In this document: piece after piece, positions 1 to 7,684 of the stretch
Layout of the letters: every line of letters begins with the position of its first letter
How positions within the stretch are numbered: position 1 is the stretch's first letter
Assembly (NCBI RefSeq): GCF_002814095.1
Contig: NZ_CP021915.1
Span: forward strand, 62,001-126,000
From: Sagittula sp. P11
Lineage (GTDB): Bacteria; Pseudomonadota; Alphaproteobacteria; Rhodobacterales; Rhodobacteraceae
Direction: 5' to 3'
Length of the DNA stretch: 64,000 nucleotides
Notes under the pieces: generated by a model
The model's database searches: none
What the model was told of the DNA's origin: nothing
The model's input: only the letters and a program-made list of their open reading frames with translations
Made by a program: the position numbers and the translations under genes

Positions 1-2
1 CT

Positions 3-125
3 GCGTCCGAAAACGACGTCGCCCGAGTTCAGGACGCCGTGAGTGATCTCGAGCGGTTGGAGGCGGAGATGTCCGGTTCGGAAGCAAACGTCAGCGAGAC
101 GGGCGAGAAATTCGGGCTTGGCTGA
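3..125 (+). CDS. C-terminal fragment of an unidentified protein (cut by window edge)
   Basis: The frame is open from the first bases and ends at a TGA, giving the last 40 residues of a protein whose start lies outside the window. The residues are charged and helix-prone (DLERLEAE) and the reading is free of stops. No family can be recognised from so short a tail. The roughly 70 bases between it and the convergent gene that follows show no feature. It could also be a chance open stretch. Confidence 0.4.
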   Translation, partial: ASENDVARVQDAVSDLERLEAEMSGSEANVSETGEKFGLG

Positions 126-195
126 GCCGCCATGCGGGCGACACGAAAGAATGTCGCGATGGTGTCTTGTGGCCACGGCCTTGAGCCGACCATTG

Positions 196-765
196 TCACG
201 GGTGAAGAAAGCCAGGGTCGTCGCGCTCTGGTCGAGGGGCTCGCTCAATCGTCGCAGGGTCGATCTCACGCATCGTCAACTGGGCGTTCACCCTGCGGGC
301 CGCGGGGCCCGCACGAAACCACTTCGCGGCGGAAGCCAGGTTAAAGCGCGGACGACGCTGCCCCTTTGCCGGGTTTGCGGCCTCCATCAGAACCTCGATC
401 ATTTCATCGATGCGGTAGAGGCCACCCGCAACGGGGAGGGGCATCTTGCGCTGCTGGAGCGCCTGTCGCTTTATCTCGAGCTTCTCGGCGACATCCGCGA
501 GAGACACCAGGTCGGGACGGACCTCGCGCAGGACTGTGCCTTGCGGCAGCGCCTTGATCAGAGCCCGCGCCGCTTCAAGGATCGCGCTCTCGGCCTCATC
601 CCCTTCAAGTTCCAGTTCTACACCCAGAAGACCGGCGTGACCGGTGCCCACGAGCGCATCTTCAAAACCCGCCTCGAAGATCGCGTCAGAGAGCGAAAAC
701 GCATCGTGCTCTCCGTCGGGGAGTGCAAAGACCAGTTCGAATTCGAATTCTTCAGCCATTGGCAT
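196..765 (-). CDS. HTH-containing protein, candidate antitoxin of a two-gene module
   Basis: A 189-residue protein with an acidic N-terminal half and a central segment near residues 88-110 (LADVAEKLEIKRQALQQR) that reads as a helix-turn-helix of the kind that selects DNA. This is followed by a winged-helix-like stretch ending in YRIDEMIEVL. Its ATG overlaps the end of the upstream small gene by 14 bases, so the two are translated together. A small basic protein followed by an overlapping DNA-binding protein is the usual layout of a toxin-antitoxin pair, and such pairs are common on conjugative plasmids. The antitoxin role is inferred from layout; no named family is certain. Confidence 0.6.
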   Translation of the reverse strand: MPMAEEFEFELVFALPDGEHDAFSLSDAIFEAGFEDALVGTGHAGLLGVELELEGDEAESAILEAARALIKALPQGTVLREVRPDLVSLADVAEKLEIKRQALQQRKMPLPVAGGLYRIDEMIEVLMEAANPAKGQRRPRFNLASAAKWFRAGPAARRVNAQLTMREIDPATIERAPRPERDDPGFLHP

Positions 766-1021
766 TACCTTCGTCGTTCTTCTGAAGCTTCACGCAGGCC
801 AGGGCCTTCTGTCGGATCTTTTTCGCGAACTGCTGTGGATTCTTCGGGGTCGACCAGACAGACATCTGACAAAACTCGCCACAGCGGCAATCCTTATCGT
901 TGGCCGGGCATCGGAGGATCCCCCACGCGTGCCCCTTGCCCTCAATAAGGTCCCATCCCAGCTCTTCGAGCTCCTGGATGACGGCCTCGATTTCCTTTGA
1001 CGTGTGCTTCTTCCTTGGCAC
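752..1021 (-). CDS. Small basic HicA-like protein, candidate toxin
   Basis: An 89-residue lysine-rich protein starting with GTG. It begins with a helix (SKEIEAVIQELEELGW) followed by a strand-loop containing GKGHAWG, which recalls the conserved G-x-H segment of HicA-type mRNA interferases with a double-stranded-RNA-binding fold. Four cysteines between residues 38 and 51 (RCP..KDCRCGEFC) are not typical of HicA and could bind metal. It is the first gene of a two-gene unit with the HTH protein downstream. A perfect-arm palindrome lies 18 bases upstream of the start. Toxin activity is inferred from layout and the weak HicA resemblance. Confidence 0.5.
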   Translation of the reverse strand: MPRKKHTSKEIEAVIQELEELGWDLIEGKGHAWGILRCPANDKDCRCGEFCQMSVWSTPKNPQQFAKKIRQKALACVKLQKNDEGNANG

Positions 1022-1039
1022 CCTAGATACCCCACTTTC

Positions 1040-1063
1040 TTAAATTGTCAAGTGACAAGTTAA
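1040..1063. promoter_or_regulatory. 24-bp palindrome upstream of the toxin-antitoxin-like pair
   Basis: TTGTCA and TGACAA face each other across AG. After one mismatch the symmetry continues with TTAA on each side, so 10 of 12 base pairs match. It sits 18 bases before the GTG start of the small basic gene in an AT-rich stretch, where a self-repression operator would be expected. Confidence 0.5.
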
Positions 1064-1352
1064 TAGCTCAGCAAAACGTCGCTGCAATTTACTGTCCGCT
1101 ACCGGCAATTTCCCATAGGAAGCTTGCCGTCAAATGCTTTGATGTGAGAACGGGATACAGGACGGACGTCCCAGACAGAAACACCGGCGCGGATGCCGTT
1201 GCGTCTGATCCTGTAGCAGTGTGCCGTCCCCAGACGCGGCACGATGCCACCAACGCAAAACCATTCATGCTGTCTGTCATGATCCCAGCAGGCAGCAAAG
1301 GTTTGACCTGCGAACAGCCTGTTCCGGCTAGTCGTGCCACCTCCGGTCAACT
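1064..1352. other. Intergenic stretch without a supported gene
   Basis: Between the palindrome and the end of virB6. Short open frames exist on both strands, but none has a ribosome-binding site, a recognisable domain or protein-like composition. No repeat or strong hairpin was seen. Confidence 0.5.
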
Positions 1353-2432
1353 CTACCGTCGGCCCAGCCTGTTCAGCCGTGCCAGTTGCGCAAGCATGCG
1401 GGCACCGGTGCTAGATGAGTCGCCTGAAGGTGCAGCCGGCGCACCACCCGCGGCATTAGGGCGGGTCGGGAGCGCCTGTACGCCGAGAAACTGCCTGGCC
1501 CGAAGCGCGGCATATTCGGCGCCTGTCGCGCCTCCGATGGCGTATCGGTTATAGACTTGCTGACTTCCTGCCAAGCCTCGGGCGAAGGCGTAGCTTCCGC
1601 CAAAGCCCGCCGAAAGCGCCGGCATCATGATGTTTCCGGAGACCGACCGGACGATGAAGGGCGTGGCGATGATGAACCCCTTGGCCATGAGGACCATCAT
1701 GAAGAAGGGCAGGAGGGCGCCGATGTTCGAAGCCCCCTCCGGATCACCAAGTTCGGCGAGCAATGCGCGCGAGACCCCGGTGATGGTCGCGAAAACGCCG
1801 GCGATGACGATGGGGTAGATCGCGAAGGAAATCAGCGCCGAGAGCCATCGCGCGAAATAGTCCTTGGTCACCTCGAAGAGGGTCAGGAAGATCATCACCG
1901 GCGCGATCCCGATCAACAGCGTGATCATGAGCCTGGAGGCGACGACAATGAAGGCCGCCAGCCCTCCGAGGATCGAGAGCAGGAGAACGCCGAGCGTGTC
2001 GAGAAGCGCGCCGGCCATCCAGTTCAACTCGGAGCCTGCTGCGTTCAGGTAATCCCCAAGCGCCGCGATGAGCTGATCGAACTCCTCGGCGAAGGTTCCA
2101 GACGGACCTGGCATCCCGCCGCCGACCGACGCGACCAGCGATCCGGCGATGCTGTCTATCCCGTTCAGGATCGCGGATGCGAGTGCGTTGAACTGGACCC
2201 AGTTGGTCGCGAATATGCCAATCAGGCCGATCTTCACGGCGAGCCAGAAGGCGGTCCGGCCGTCCATGGAACGGTATTGGTAGATCATGTTGAGACAGAC
2301 GAGGATGACCACGAGCGTCGTCCCGAGGACCAGCATCGTTCCGACCGTGGCGGCCACGGCCCCGAACTGGGTTTCCGCCGCTGAGTCCAGATAGCCTTCG
2401 GCCGTTTCCACGAAATACGCGACGACGCTCAT
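1353..2432 (-). CDS. virB6: VirB6/TrbL inner-membrane channel protein of the type IV secretion system
   Basis: A 359-residue polytopic membrane protein. Hydrophobic segments lie near residues 27-52, 62-80, 150-190 (two back to back, rich in L, I and V), 197-222 and 238-262. Between them is a large loop at about 90-145 containing the conserved-type WMAGALLDTLG stretch. The tail after residue 315 is rich in Ala, Pro and Ser. This layout fits the VirB6/TrbL family, which forms part of the inner-membrane path for DNA or protein transfer. It is the last gene of the virB operon here, six bases after a small secreted protein gene. In the Agrobacterium order virB6 lies mid-operon, so its end position is a local rearrangement. 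Confidence 0.9.
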   Translation of the reverse strand: MSVVAYFVETAEGYLDSAAETQFGAVAATVGTMLVLGTTLVVILVCLNMIYQYRSMDGRTAFWLAVKIGLIGIFATNWVQFNALASAILNGIDSIAGSLVASVGGGMPGPSGTFAEEFDQLIAALGDYLNAAGSELNWMAGALLDTLGVLLLSILGGLAAFIVVASRLMITLLIGIAPVMIFLTLFEVTKDYFARWLSALISFAIYPIVIAGVFATITGVSRALLAELGDPEGASNIGALLPFFMMVLMAKGFIIATPFIVRSVSGNIMMPALSAGFGGSYAFARGLAGSQQVYNRYAIGGATGAEYAALRARQFLGVQALPTRPNAAGGAPAAPSGDSSSTGARMLAQLARLNRLGRR

Positions 2433-2438
2433 GACCCG

Positions 2439-2843
2439 CTACCAGTTGCCGGCCGCGTCGCAGATCGGCATGGCCTGCTTTCGGAGATCGTTCGCCCGTC
2501 GGCGATAGTCTGACGTCGCCTCGACCACGCTCCAATAGTCAGTTGAGGAATAGAGATCAAAATAGACCGCCTCAGTTGCCTCCCAAGGCGGATACCGGGT
2601 GGCGCAGGTGCAGCTCTGCGCGTCGACGATGCGTTCCATGCTCTGAAACCGGTAGATTTGCTGGACCAGGAGCCGCTTGTAGGCGTCGCGCGCCTCTGTG
2701 TTTCGCATCCACTCCGGCTCGGGCGGCTGATCGGGGCAGACATCGGGTTGATTGTCGAGCGTCGGGACTAGGTCGCGCTCGGCCGATGCGATACTGCCCG
2801 AAAAAAGAAGGAATGAGCAGACGAGAATGGTGACGCGTGTCAT
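2439..2843 (-). CDS. Small secreted cysteine-containing protein of the virB operon
   Basis: A 134-residue protein with a clear signal peptide (hydrophobic core VTILVCSFLLFSG, likely cleavage after SIASA), so it is exported to the periplasm. The mature part has four cysteines (one near residue 36, a CTC pair near 78-80, one near 128) that could form disulfides, and helical stretches such as EARDAYKRLLVQQIYRFQSMERI. Its start overlaps the stop of the preceding small gene by the bases ATGA, so it is coupled within the secretion operon. No named family is recognised; a structural or assembly role near VirB6 is a guess from position. Confidence 0.75.
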   Translation of the reverse strand: MTRVTILVCSFLLFSGSIASAERDLVPTLDNQPDVCPDQPPEPEWMRNTEARDAYKRLLVQQIYRFQSMERIVDAQSCTCATRYPPWEATEAVYFDLYSSTDYWSVVEATSDYRRRANDLRKQAMPICDAAGNW

Positions 2844-3031
2844 GTCGCAGTCTCCGTCAGCCGGTCCGCGACCTCACGCTTGAGGAACGCGGTATAGCCG
2901 TAATCGCCCGCCTCGGCCGAGATCACCTCCCAGCCTTCGGCGCCCCGTTCGTTCAGGGCGCGCCGCATCTCTTCATAGTCCTTCTGCTTCTTCACCTTGC
3001 AGAACAGGATGTCGTACTCAAACTGCTTCAT
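2840..3031 (-). CDS. Small 63-residue cytoplasmic protein of the virB operon
   Basis: A compact protein with no signal peptide. It starts with a strand (FEYDILFCKV), a charged helix (KKQKDYEEMRRALNERGAEGW) and a second strand (EVISAEAGDYGYTAFLKR). This resembles the small DUF4177-type fold in which EGWE-V follows a helix, but the match is only by eye. It overlaps virB11 upstream and the secreted-protein gene downstream by ATGA each, so it belongs to the operon. Function unknown. Confidence 0.7.
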   Translation of the reverse strand: MKQFEYDILFCKVKKQKDYEEMRRALNERGAEGWEVISAEAGDYGYTAFLKREVADRLTETAT

Positions 3032-4017
3032 GCATTGTGCCTTTCCTGCAATTCGGTTCCAGGGAGATAGAATTCGGTGATGCCGCGTTCGCCGTCCTCG
3101 CGGCCGGCCTGGATAATCACGTCGATCGAGCTCTCGATGTATTGGATCATGTCCTGGTAGGTCATTGGGATCTCGGTCTTGAGCGCTGCGATGGCCAGCC
3201 GCTGGACGGCGAGTTGTGGGGTCTCGGCGTGGAGTGTTGTCATCGAGCCGCCATGGCCGGTGTTGATCGCCTCGAGGAAGGTCATGGCCTCTTTGCCGCG
3301 CACCTCGCCGAGGATGATGCGGTCGGGCCGCATGCGCAGCGTCGCGGTCAGGAGCACGTCGGCGGACTGGAACTCCGCGTCGCGGTTGGCGATGAGCGTT
3401 ACGGCATTGGGCTGGGCGGGCAGCAGTTCCGCCGCCTCTTCGATGGTGACGATACGTTCCTCGTCGGGAACGTAGGAGAGGATCTTGCGCGCCGCGACGG
3501 TCTTGCCGGTCGAGGTGCCGCCGGAGACGATCATGTTGAGCTTGTTTTCGACGCAGAAGCGGATGGCCGCGTAGATGTCACCGGAGGCGACGACCTCGCG
3601 CAGCGCGCGGTTCTTCTCCTGGCGCAGTTCCTCGAGCTTGCGTTCTTCGCCGTAGAGGAAGCTGAGTTCGATCCGGTCGAGCGGCAGGTTGGAGAAGAAT
3701 CGCAGCGAGATCGACATGCCCGCGAGGACGGCGGGCGGGGTCACGACCTGGGCACGGATCGGTCGGCCCCGATAGGTGATAGAGACCGAGACGATGGGCT
3801 TGTCCTTGCTCATCGTCGTATTGGCCGACGACGCGATCTGGTTGCCGAGATCGCGCAGCTCGGTGACGCTCAGGCGCTGGTCCAGCGCGCGCATGAAGTG
3901 ATCCCCTTGGAACTCACCCCAGCAAGAGCCGTCGGGGTTGATGCATATCTCGATGACGTCGTCGCGACCGGCGTCCGCGAGCTTGTCGAGTGAGGTCTGC
4001 AGATAGGAGAGCGTCAT
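3028..4017 (-). CDS. virB11: VirB11 hexameric ATPase of the type IV secretion system
   Basis: A 329-residue traffic ATPase. Walker A reads GGTSTGKT near residues 166-173, the Asp/Glu box TIEEAAEL near 191, Walker B RIILGEVRG near 233-241, and the His box GHGGSMTTLHA near 254-264. All are intact and in the family order. VirB11 forms a ring at the inner face of the membrane and powers pilus assembly and substrate transfer together with VirB4. It starts one base after the virB10 stop and overlaps the next small gene by ATGA. Confidence 0.95.
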   Translation of the reverse strand: MTLSYLQTSLDKLADAGRDDVIEICINPDGSCWGEFQGDHFMRALDQRLSVTELRDLGNQIASSANTTMSKDKPIVSVSITYRGRPIRAQVVTPPAVLAGMSISLRFFSNLPLDRIELSFLYGEERKLEELRQEKNRALREVVASGDIYAAIRFCVENKLNMIVSGGTSTGKTVAARKILSYVPDEERIVTIEEAAELLPAQPNAVTLIANRDAEFQSADVLLTATLRMRPDRIILGEVRGKEAMTFLEAINTGHGGSMTTLHAETPQLAVQRLAIAALKTEIPMTYQDMIQYIESSIDVIIQAGREDGERGITEFYLPGTELQERHNA

Positions 4018-4018
4018 C

Positions 4019-5401
4019 TCAGAAAATCTCCAGATCCCGGTCGACCATGACGGTGACGCGTGCGCCTTGGTCGACGTAGATGACGGGCCCGATGGCGAGA
4101 TATTCGCCGATCACGGAATCGGTGGCGTCCGCCAGGTCATCGCCCACATCTTCAAGTACGTCTGCGGTGGTCTCATCCTCGACCTGGGCGGCGGCCACAC
4201 TCGGGGCGGCCGAAATGATGGAAATCAGCGCGGCGGAGCCGAACCGCTCGTCAAAGCGGGTATCAACAAAACCGGTGACACCCGAACGGCCCAACGCGTC
4301 TCCCCCGAAGGAGCTGATCTGGACGGTCTGGTTGTTTGGTAGAATGATCCGGTCCCAGGCGATGGTGACGCGCTTCTGGGCTATCTCGATGCCGGAGCGG
4401 TAGCGTCCAATAAGGCGCGAGCCGCGCGGGATCAGGAGCCGTGAGCCGTCATAGCTGAAGACGTCTTCGGAGATGATGGCACGGGTCTGTCCGGGGAGCG
4501 AGCTGTCGAGTGCGGTCTCCATCACGGCCTGGATCATCGTGCCCTGAATGACCGTGTTCGAGGGATTTGCGATGACTTCGGCTTGTGTGATGGCGCTCGG
4601 CAACGCGCCGTTCAGCACGAAGTCTGTCACCTCGCCGAAGGTGCGTTCGGTGAGTTCTGTCTCGCCCGCATTGGCGCCGCCCGTTCCGCCGAAGGCGATA
4701 ACGGGGGAGGAAATCCGCCGTTCCTGGAAGGCACGCTCCTCCTCGGCCCGGCGTTGCAGCTCGGCCAGCCGCCGCGCCTCTTCCTCACGTCGCATCCGCT
4801 CATCTTCGCGGGCGCGCAACTCTTCGTCGGTGGGTCCGAGCGGGGCGGGTGCCGGCTTGTTGGCCTCCAGCCGCGCGAGGTCCAGGTCCATACGCAGCTG
4901 TTGCAGCTCCCGATCTCGTGCGGCGAGTTCGGTCTGGAATTGTTCCTGAGCATTCTCGGAGGCGTCCTGTAGGGCTGCGATCCGTGCGGTCAGGGCATCG
5001 ATCGCCTCCGCTGCCGCGCTGTCCGCCCCGGCGTCGGTGTCCGGCGCGTCGCGCAGTTCCTCGATCTGGGCCTGGAGTGCGGCGATCTGCGCCAGAAGTT
5101 CGGCGTTGGGTTCTGGTTCGACGAGAACGATCTCGGGTTCCGGGGCGGGCGGCGGCACGAAGGGTTCGATCTCTCCGAACCCGTCACCCTCGGTTTGGAA
5201 CTCGTCCGGGGTGGCCGTCGGCAGGGCGACCTCTTCCCCCGGGCCCGAAAACAGCAAGAGGACCAAGCCGCCCGCCAGGATGAGCCCTGCGAGGAGGAGG
5301 GCGAGGAGCGGTAAGCGGTGTTTCGGGGCGGGTCCGTGGCGCGGGTTGCCCCGTTCGAGCGCAGCAAGACGCTGTTCGAGATCCGGGTTGTTGTCACTCA
5401 T
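4019..5401 (-). CDS. virB10: VirB10/TrbI envelope-spanning channel protein
   Basis: A 460-residue protein. A short cytoplasmic N-terminus precedes one membrane segment near residues 30-50 (LLALLLAGLILAGGLVLLLF). A proline-rich linker with repeated PEPE-type motifs follows, then a long charged coiled coil (about 85-230, heptad-like AALQAQIEELRD and RMRREEEARRLAEL). The C-terminal TrbI domain contains VIQGTMIQAVMET and the RLLIPRGSRLIGRYRSGI signature. It senses ATPase energy and gates the outer-membrane core with VirB9. The start chosen (MSDNN) overlaps the virB9 stop as ATGA; a further-upstream start would lie inside virB9. Confidence 0.93.
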   Translation of the reverse strand: MSDNNPDLEQRLAALERGNPRHGPAPKHRLPLLALLLAGLILAGGLVLLLFSGPGEEVALPTATPDEFQTEGDGFGEIEPFVPPPAPEPEIVLVEPEPNAELLAQIAALQAQIEELRDAPDTDAGADSAAAEAIDALTARIAALQDASENAQEQFQTELAARDRELQQLRMDLDLARLEANKPAPAPLGPTDEELRAREDERMRREEEARRLAELQRRAEEERAFQERRISSPVIAFGGTGGANAGETELTERTFGEVTDFVLNGALPSAITQAEVIANPSNTVIQGTMIQAVMETALDSSLPGQTRAIISEDVFSYDGSRLLIPRGSRLIGRYRSGIEIAQKRVTIAWDRIILPNNQTVQISSFGGDALGRSGVTGFVDTRFDERFGSAALISIISAAPSVAAAQVEDETTADVLEDVGDDLADATDSVIGEYLAIGPVIYVDQGARVTVMVDRDLEIF

Positions 5402-6189
5402 GAGGCGGCCTCCGCGGGCGGCGTCGCCTCGATACACACCACGTCCTCGCCCAGACGCAGCACCCATTGGCGCCCCACGCCCGAGACACGGATCACACCG
5501 TCTTCGACCGCGCCTGTGTTCACCGTGCGCTCGCGCCCGTTCGTGTAACGGAAGATCGCCGGGACGGGTGCGTTCCGTGGGAAGGCGAAATAGGTGAAGG
5601 TGCCGTCGTCCCAGACCCGGGTCGGCGTGAACTCCGTCCGTGCGCTGGCCCCGTAATTGGTGTTTGGCGCGGCGCGTGCGATGGCGTCGGCCGAGCGGCG
5701 ATTGTCTTGCGGGTAGCGGAATTGCACGACATAGAAGGTTGGGCTCGAGACCTCGTTCACGTTGAAATAGTAACTCCGTCTGTTGGTGTAGACGGTCACG
5801 TTGGTATGGACGCCGCGGGCGACAGGTTTGATCGCAAAGGCGCGACCACCTGGGACGCCGTCGATCTCAAATCCTTCCGTGTCGCCGGCGATGATTGAGC
5901 GGATGCTCTCGCCTGTCCCGAACTCGATGGTCGTGACATGGGTCAGGGAAACGTTCAGCCTGTAGACCTGGCCTTCCTGGTAGGACGCGACCCGCACGCG
6001 GTGGTCGTTGGGTCCCCCGCGCGGGATCGCCTCGGCTGACGCGTGGGGCGTAAACAGCGAGACCATCAAAAAGGCCGCGACGAACGCCCGGGCGTGTGCG
6101 GTGTGTTTCGCATTGTTATTGCCCTGCCGCTTCTGACGTATGTGGGACGCTGGCAAGGCGTTCTCTGAATTCTTTTTGGTGAAACGCAC
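5398..6189 (-). CDS. virB9: VirB9/CagX periplasmic core-complex protein
   Basis: A 263-residue protein of the VirB9/CagX family, which forms the outer-membrane core with VirB7 and VirB10. A GTG start directly follows the virB8 stop with a GGAG nine bases before it. The signal peptide is unusual: about 34 polar and basic residues come before the hydrophobic core (AFVAAFLMVSLF), with cleavage likely after HASA. The mature part has beta strands typical of the family (GQVYRLNVSLTHVTTIEF, TNVTVYTNRRSYYF) and a C-terminal domain ending WVLRLGEDVVCI. It shares its last four bases with the virB10 start. Confidence 0.92.
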   Translation of the reverse strand: MRFTKKNSENALPASHIRQKRQGNNNAKHTAHARAFVAAFLMVSLFTPHASAEAIPRGGPNDHRVRVASYQEGQVYRLNVSLTHVTTIEFGTGESIRSIIAGDTEGFEIDGVPGGRAFAIKPVARGVHTNVTVYTNRRSYYFNVNEVSSPTFYVVQFRYPQDNRRSADAIARAAPNTNYGASARTEFTPTRVWDDGTFTYFAFPRNAPVPAIFRYTNGRERTVNTGAVEDGVIRVSGVGRQWVLRLGEDVVCIEATPPAEAAS

Positions 6190-6849
6190 TTACTGGTTCT
6201 CCAATCTGTCCGAACGGATCGCGTATTCGACGACCGTGAAGCCAAACGGGTTAGTCCAGACCTGGTCGATGGAGCGGCTCTCTTCCGGGCGGAACTCGAA
6301 GAGGAGCGTCGCGGTGAAGAGGCCCGCCTGAACCCCCTGAATCGACGTCAGGCGCTTGCGAAGCCGCACCGTGGCCCGGTTGTTGCCGATCAGGTTGATG
6401 CTGAGAATCTCCACGTCGAGGCGGGCGTTGGGTCCATAGACGGTCGGGGGATAGTCGGCATTGGCCGAATTCCAGATCTGGCGCAGTGAGGCCCCTGCGG
6501 CACGGTCCGAACGGCGCAACACGCTGCGGATACGCACGTCATTGTCGAGCTGGTTGTAAACCTCGCGGTCGGTCACGTAGCGGAAGACCTCCGCCTCGAT
6601 AATGGCGCGGTTCTCGGTGACGGTGGTGGCCCCGACGGTGGCTTCGGGGAGGGCGAAGCCGGTGGCGGGATCGTAAGGTACCACTACAGGGGGCGGATCG
6701 ACATCGAGGATGGACACGGCGGCCGCGCTGAGGCAGCCCAGGATGCCAAAGCCGAGGCCGAAAAGTCCCAGGCGCTGCCAGAGCCGTTCCCGTCTCAGCG
6801 CGCCGTAGACCAGTTCCTCCTCGATGATGGCGGTTTCTTCGTCCAACAA
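6190..6849 (-). CDS. virB8: VirB8 inner-membrane assembly protein
   Basis: A 219-residue bitopic protein. A short cytoplasmic tail precedes one membrane helix near residues 28-46 (LGLFGLGFGILGCLSAAAV). A periplasmic NTF2-like domain follows, with AIIEAEVFRYVTDREVYN, the conserved-type NLIGNNRATVRLRKR and the end VWTNPFGFTVVEYAI. VirB8 nucleates assembly of the secretion complex by contacting VirB9 and VirB10. A TTG start is chosen because TGAGG lies five to six bases upstream, just after the virB5 stop. Confidence 0.92.
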   Translation of the reverse strand: MLDEETAIIEEELVYGALRRERLWQRLGLFGLGFGILGCLSAAAVSILDVDPPPVVVPYDPATGFALPEATVGATTVTENRAIIEAEVFRYVTDREVYNQLDNDVRIRSVLRRSDRAAGASLRQIWNSANADYPPTVYGPNARLDVEILSINLIGNNRATVRLRKRLTSIQGVQAGLFTATLLFEFRPEESRSIDQVWTNPFGFTVVEYAIRSDRLENQ

Positions 6850-6856
6850 TCAGTCC

Positions 6857-7684
6857 TCAATCCGCATTCAGTTCCGGGAGTGTGAACTCCATGAAGCGTT
6901 GTTCTTCGGCGATGGTGGCGGCATCGATCACGCCGCCGGTGCCATCTCCTACGGTCTGGATCGCTTCGAGCTGCCACATGGCGACGAGCGCGATGGCGAG
7001 CTCTGCCGTCACCCGCGTGTTGAGATCGACGCTCTCCTTGAGCTCATCCATGTCATCGATAAGCCCGACGAGCCGGTCGACACGTTCGAGCGATTGCCCG
7101 GCATCCTCGTAGCTGTTCTGGGCGGCGGCCGAGACCAGCGCGCCGGTCGTGGCCTGTGTCGCCACGCGCTCGGCCCCGGGATTGCCGCTGCGCGCCATTT
7201 CCGAGAGCGTGTCCTCGTCGAAGCCGAGATCGGCCAGCACCCGGTCCATCTGGGTTTCGATCTCGCTGGCACCGGATCCGGTGAGCCCGGAGAAATCCCC
7301 CGTCTTGATCGCCTCAATGGTGGCGATGATATCGCCGAACTCCTGGTCCAGGAGACCGTTCAATTCGTCCTCCATCTGTGTCCGGATGATCTCGGGCAGC
7401 TCTGCCAGACGGGTCAGCGCCTCATACGTTCGTTGTAGCTCGGCGAGCTGCTCCGTAAGCGTGGCAAGCTGTTCGCGGAGCTGCACGAGTTGCTCGTTTT
7501 GCAGGATCTCGTCCTCGATCATCTGCCGGAGCTGCTGGATGTTTTGGGCGATGTTCTGGGTGTCCACGACCGGCACGCCCTGGGCCAGGACGGGGGGATT
7601 GGTCACGAAAGGCGAGCAAAGCGCCAAGACGCTGGCCAGGGTCAACGTGCGAAGTGGTGCTGAAATGAACATTCTGCGGGGCAT
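6857..7684 (-). CDS. virB5: VirB5-like minor pilin / periplasmic adhesin protein
   Basis: A 275-residue exported protein. The signal peptide core is LTLASVLALCSPF with cleavage near LAQG. A long helical coiled-coil region follows (RQMIEDEILQNEQLVQLREQ and on to about residue 105), then a central segment and a C-terminal helical part ending FMEFTLPEL. This matches the VirB5 family, which forms the pilus tip and contacts recipient cells. Its start overlaps the transglycosylase stop by one base (TGATG). The N-terminal AQGVP segment and about 70 C-terminal residues clearly resemble the upstream transglycosylase, suggesting a shared origin. Confidence 0.85.
   Translation of the reverse strand: MPRRMFISAPLRTLTLASVLALCSPFVTNPPVLAQGVPVVDTQNIAQNIQQLRQMIEDEILQNEQLVQLREQLATLTEQLAELQRTYEALTRLAELPEIIRTQMEDELNGLLDQEFGDIIATIEAIKTGDFSGLTGSGASEIETQMDRVLADLGFDEDTLSEMARSGNPGAERVATQATTGALVSAAAQNSYEDAGQSLERVDRLVGLIDDMDELKESVDLNTRVTAELAIALVAMWQLEAIQTVGDGTGGVIDAATIAEEQRFMEFTLPELNAD

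Noticed and set aside
1089-1350. Short minus-strand frames after virB6
   Set aside because: No ribosome-binding site, domain or coupling to virB6; composition not convincing.
1557-2384. A 275-codon plus-strand frame opposite virB6
   Set aside because: Extremely rich in Asp, Arg, Glu and Gly as expected for the reverse of a membrane-protein gene; no start signal.
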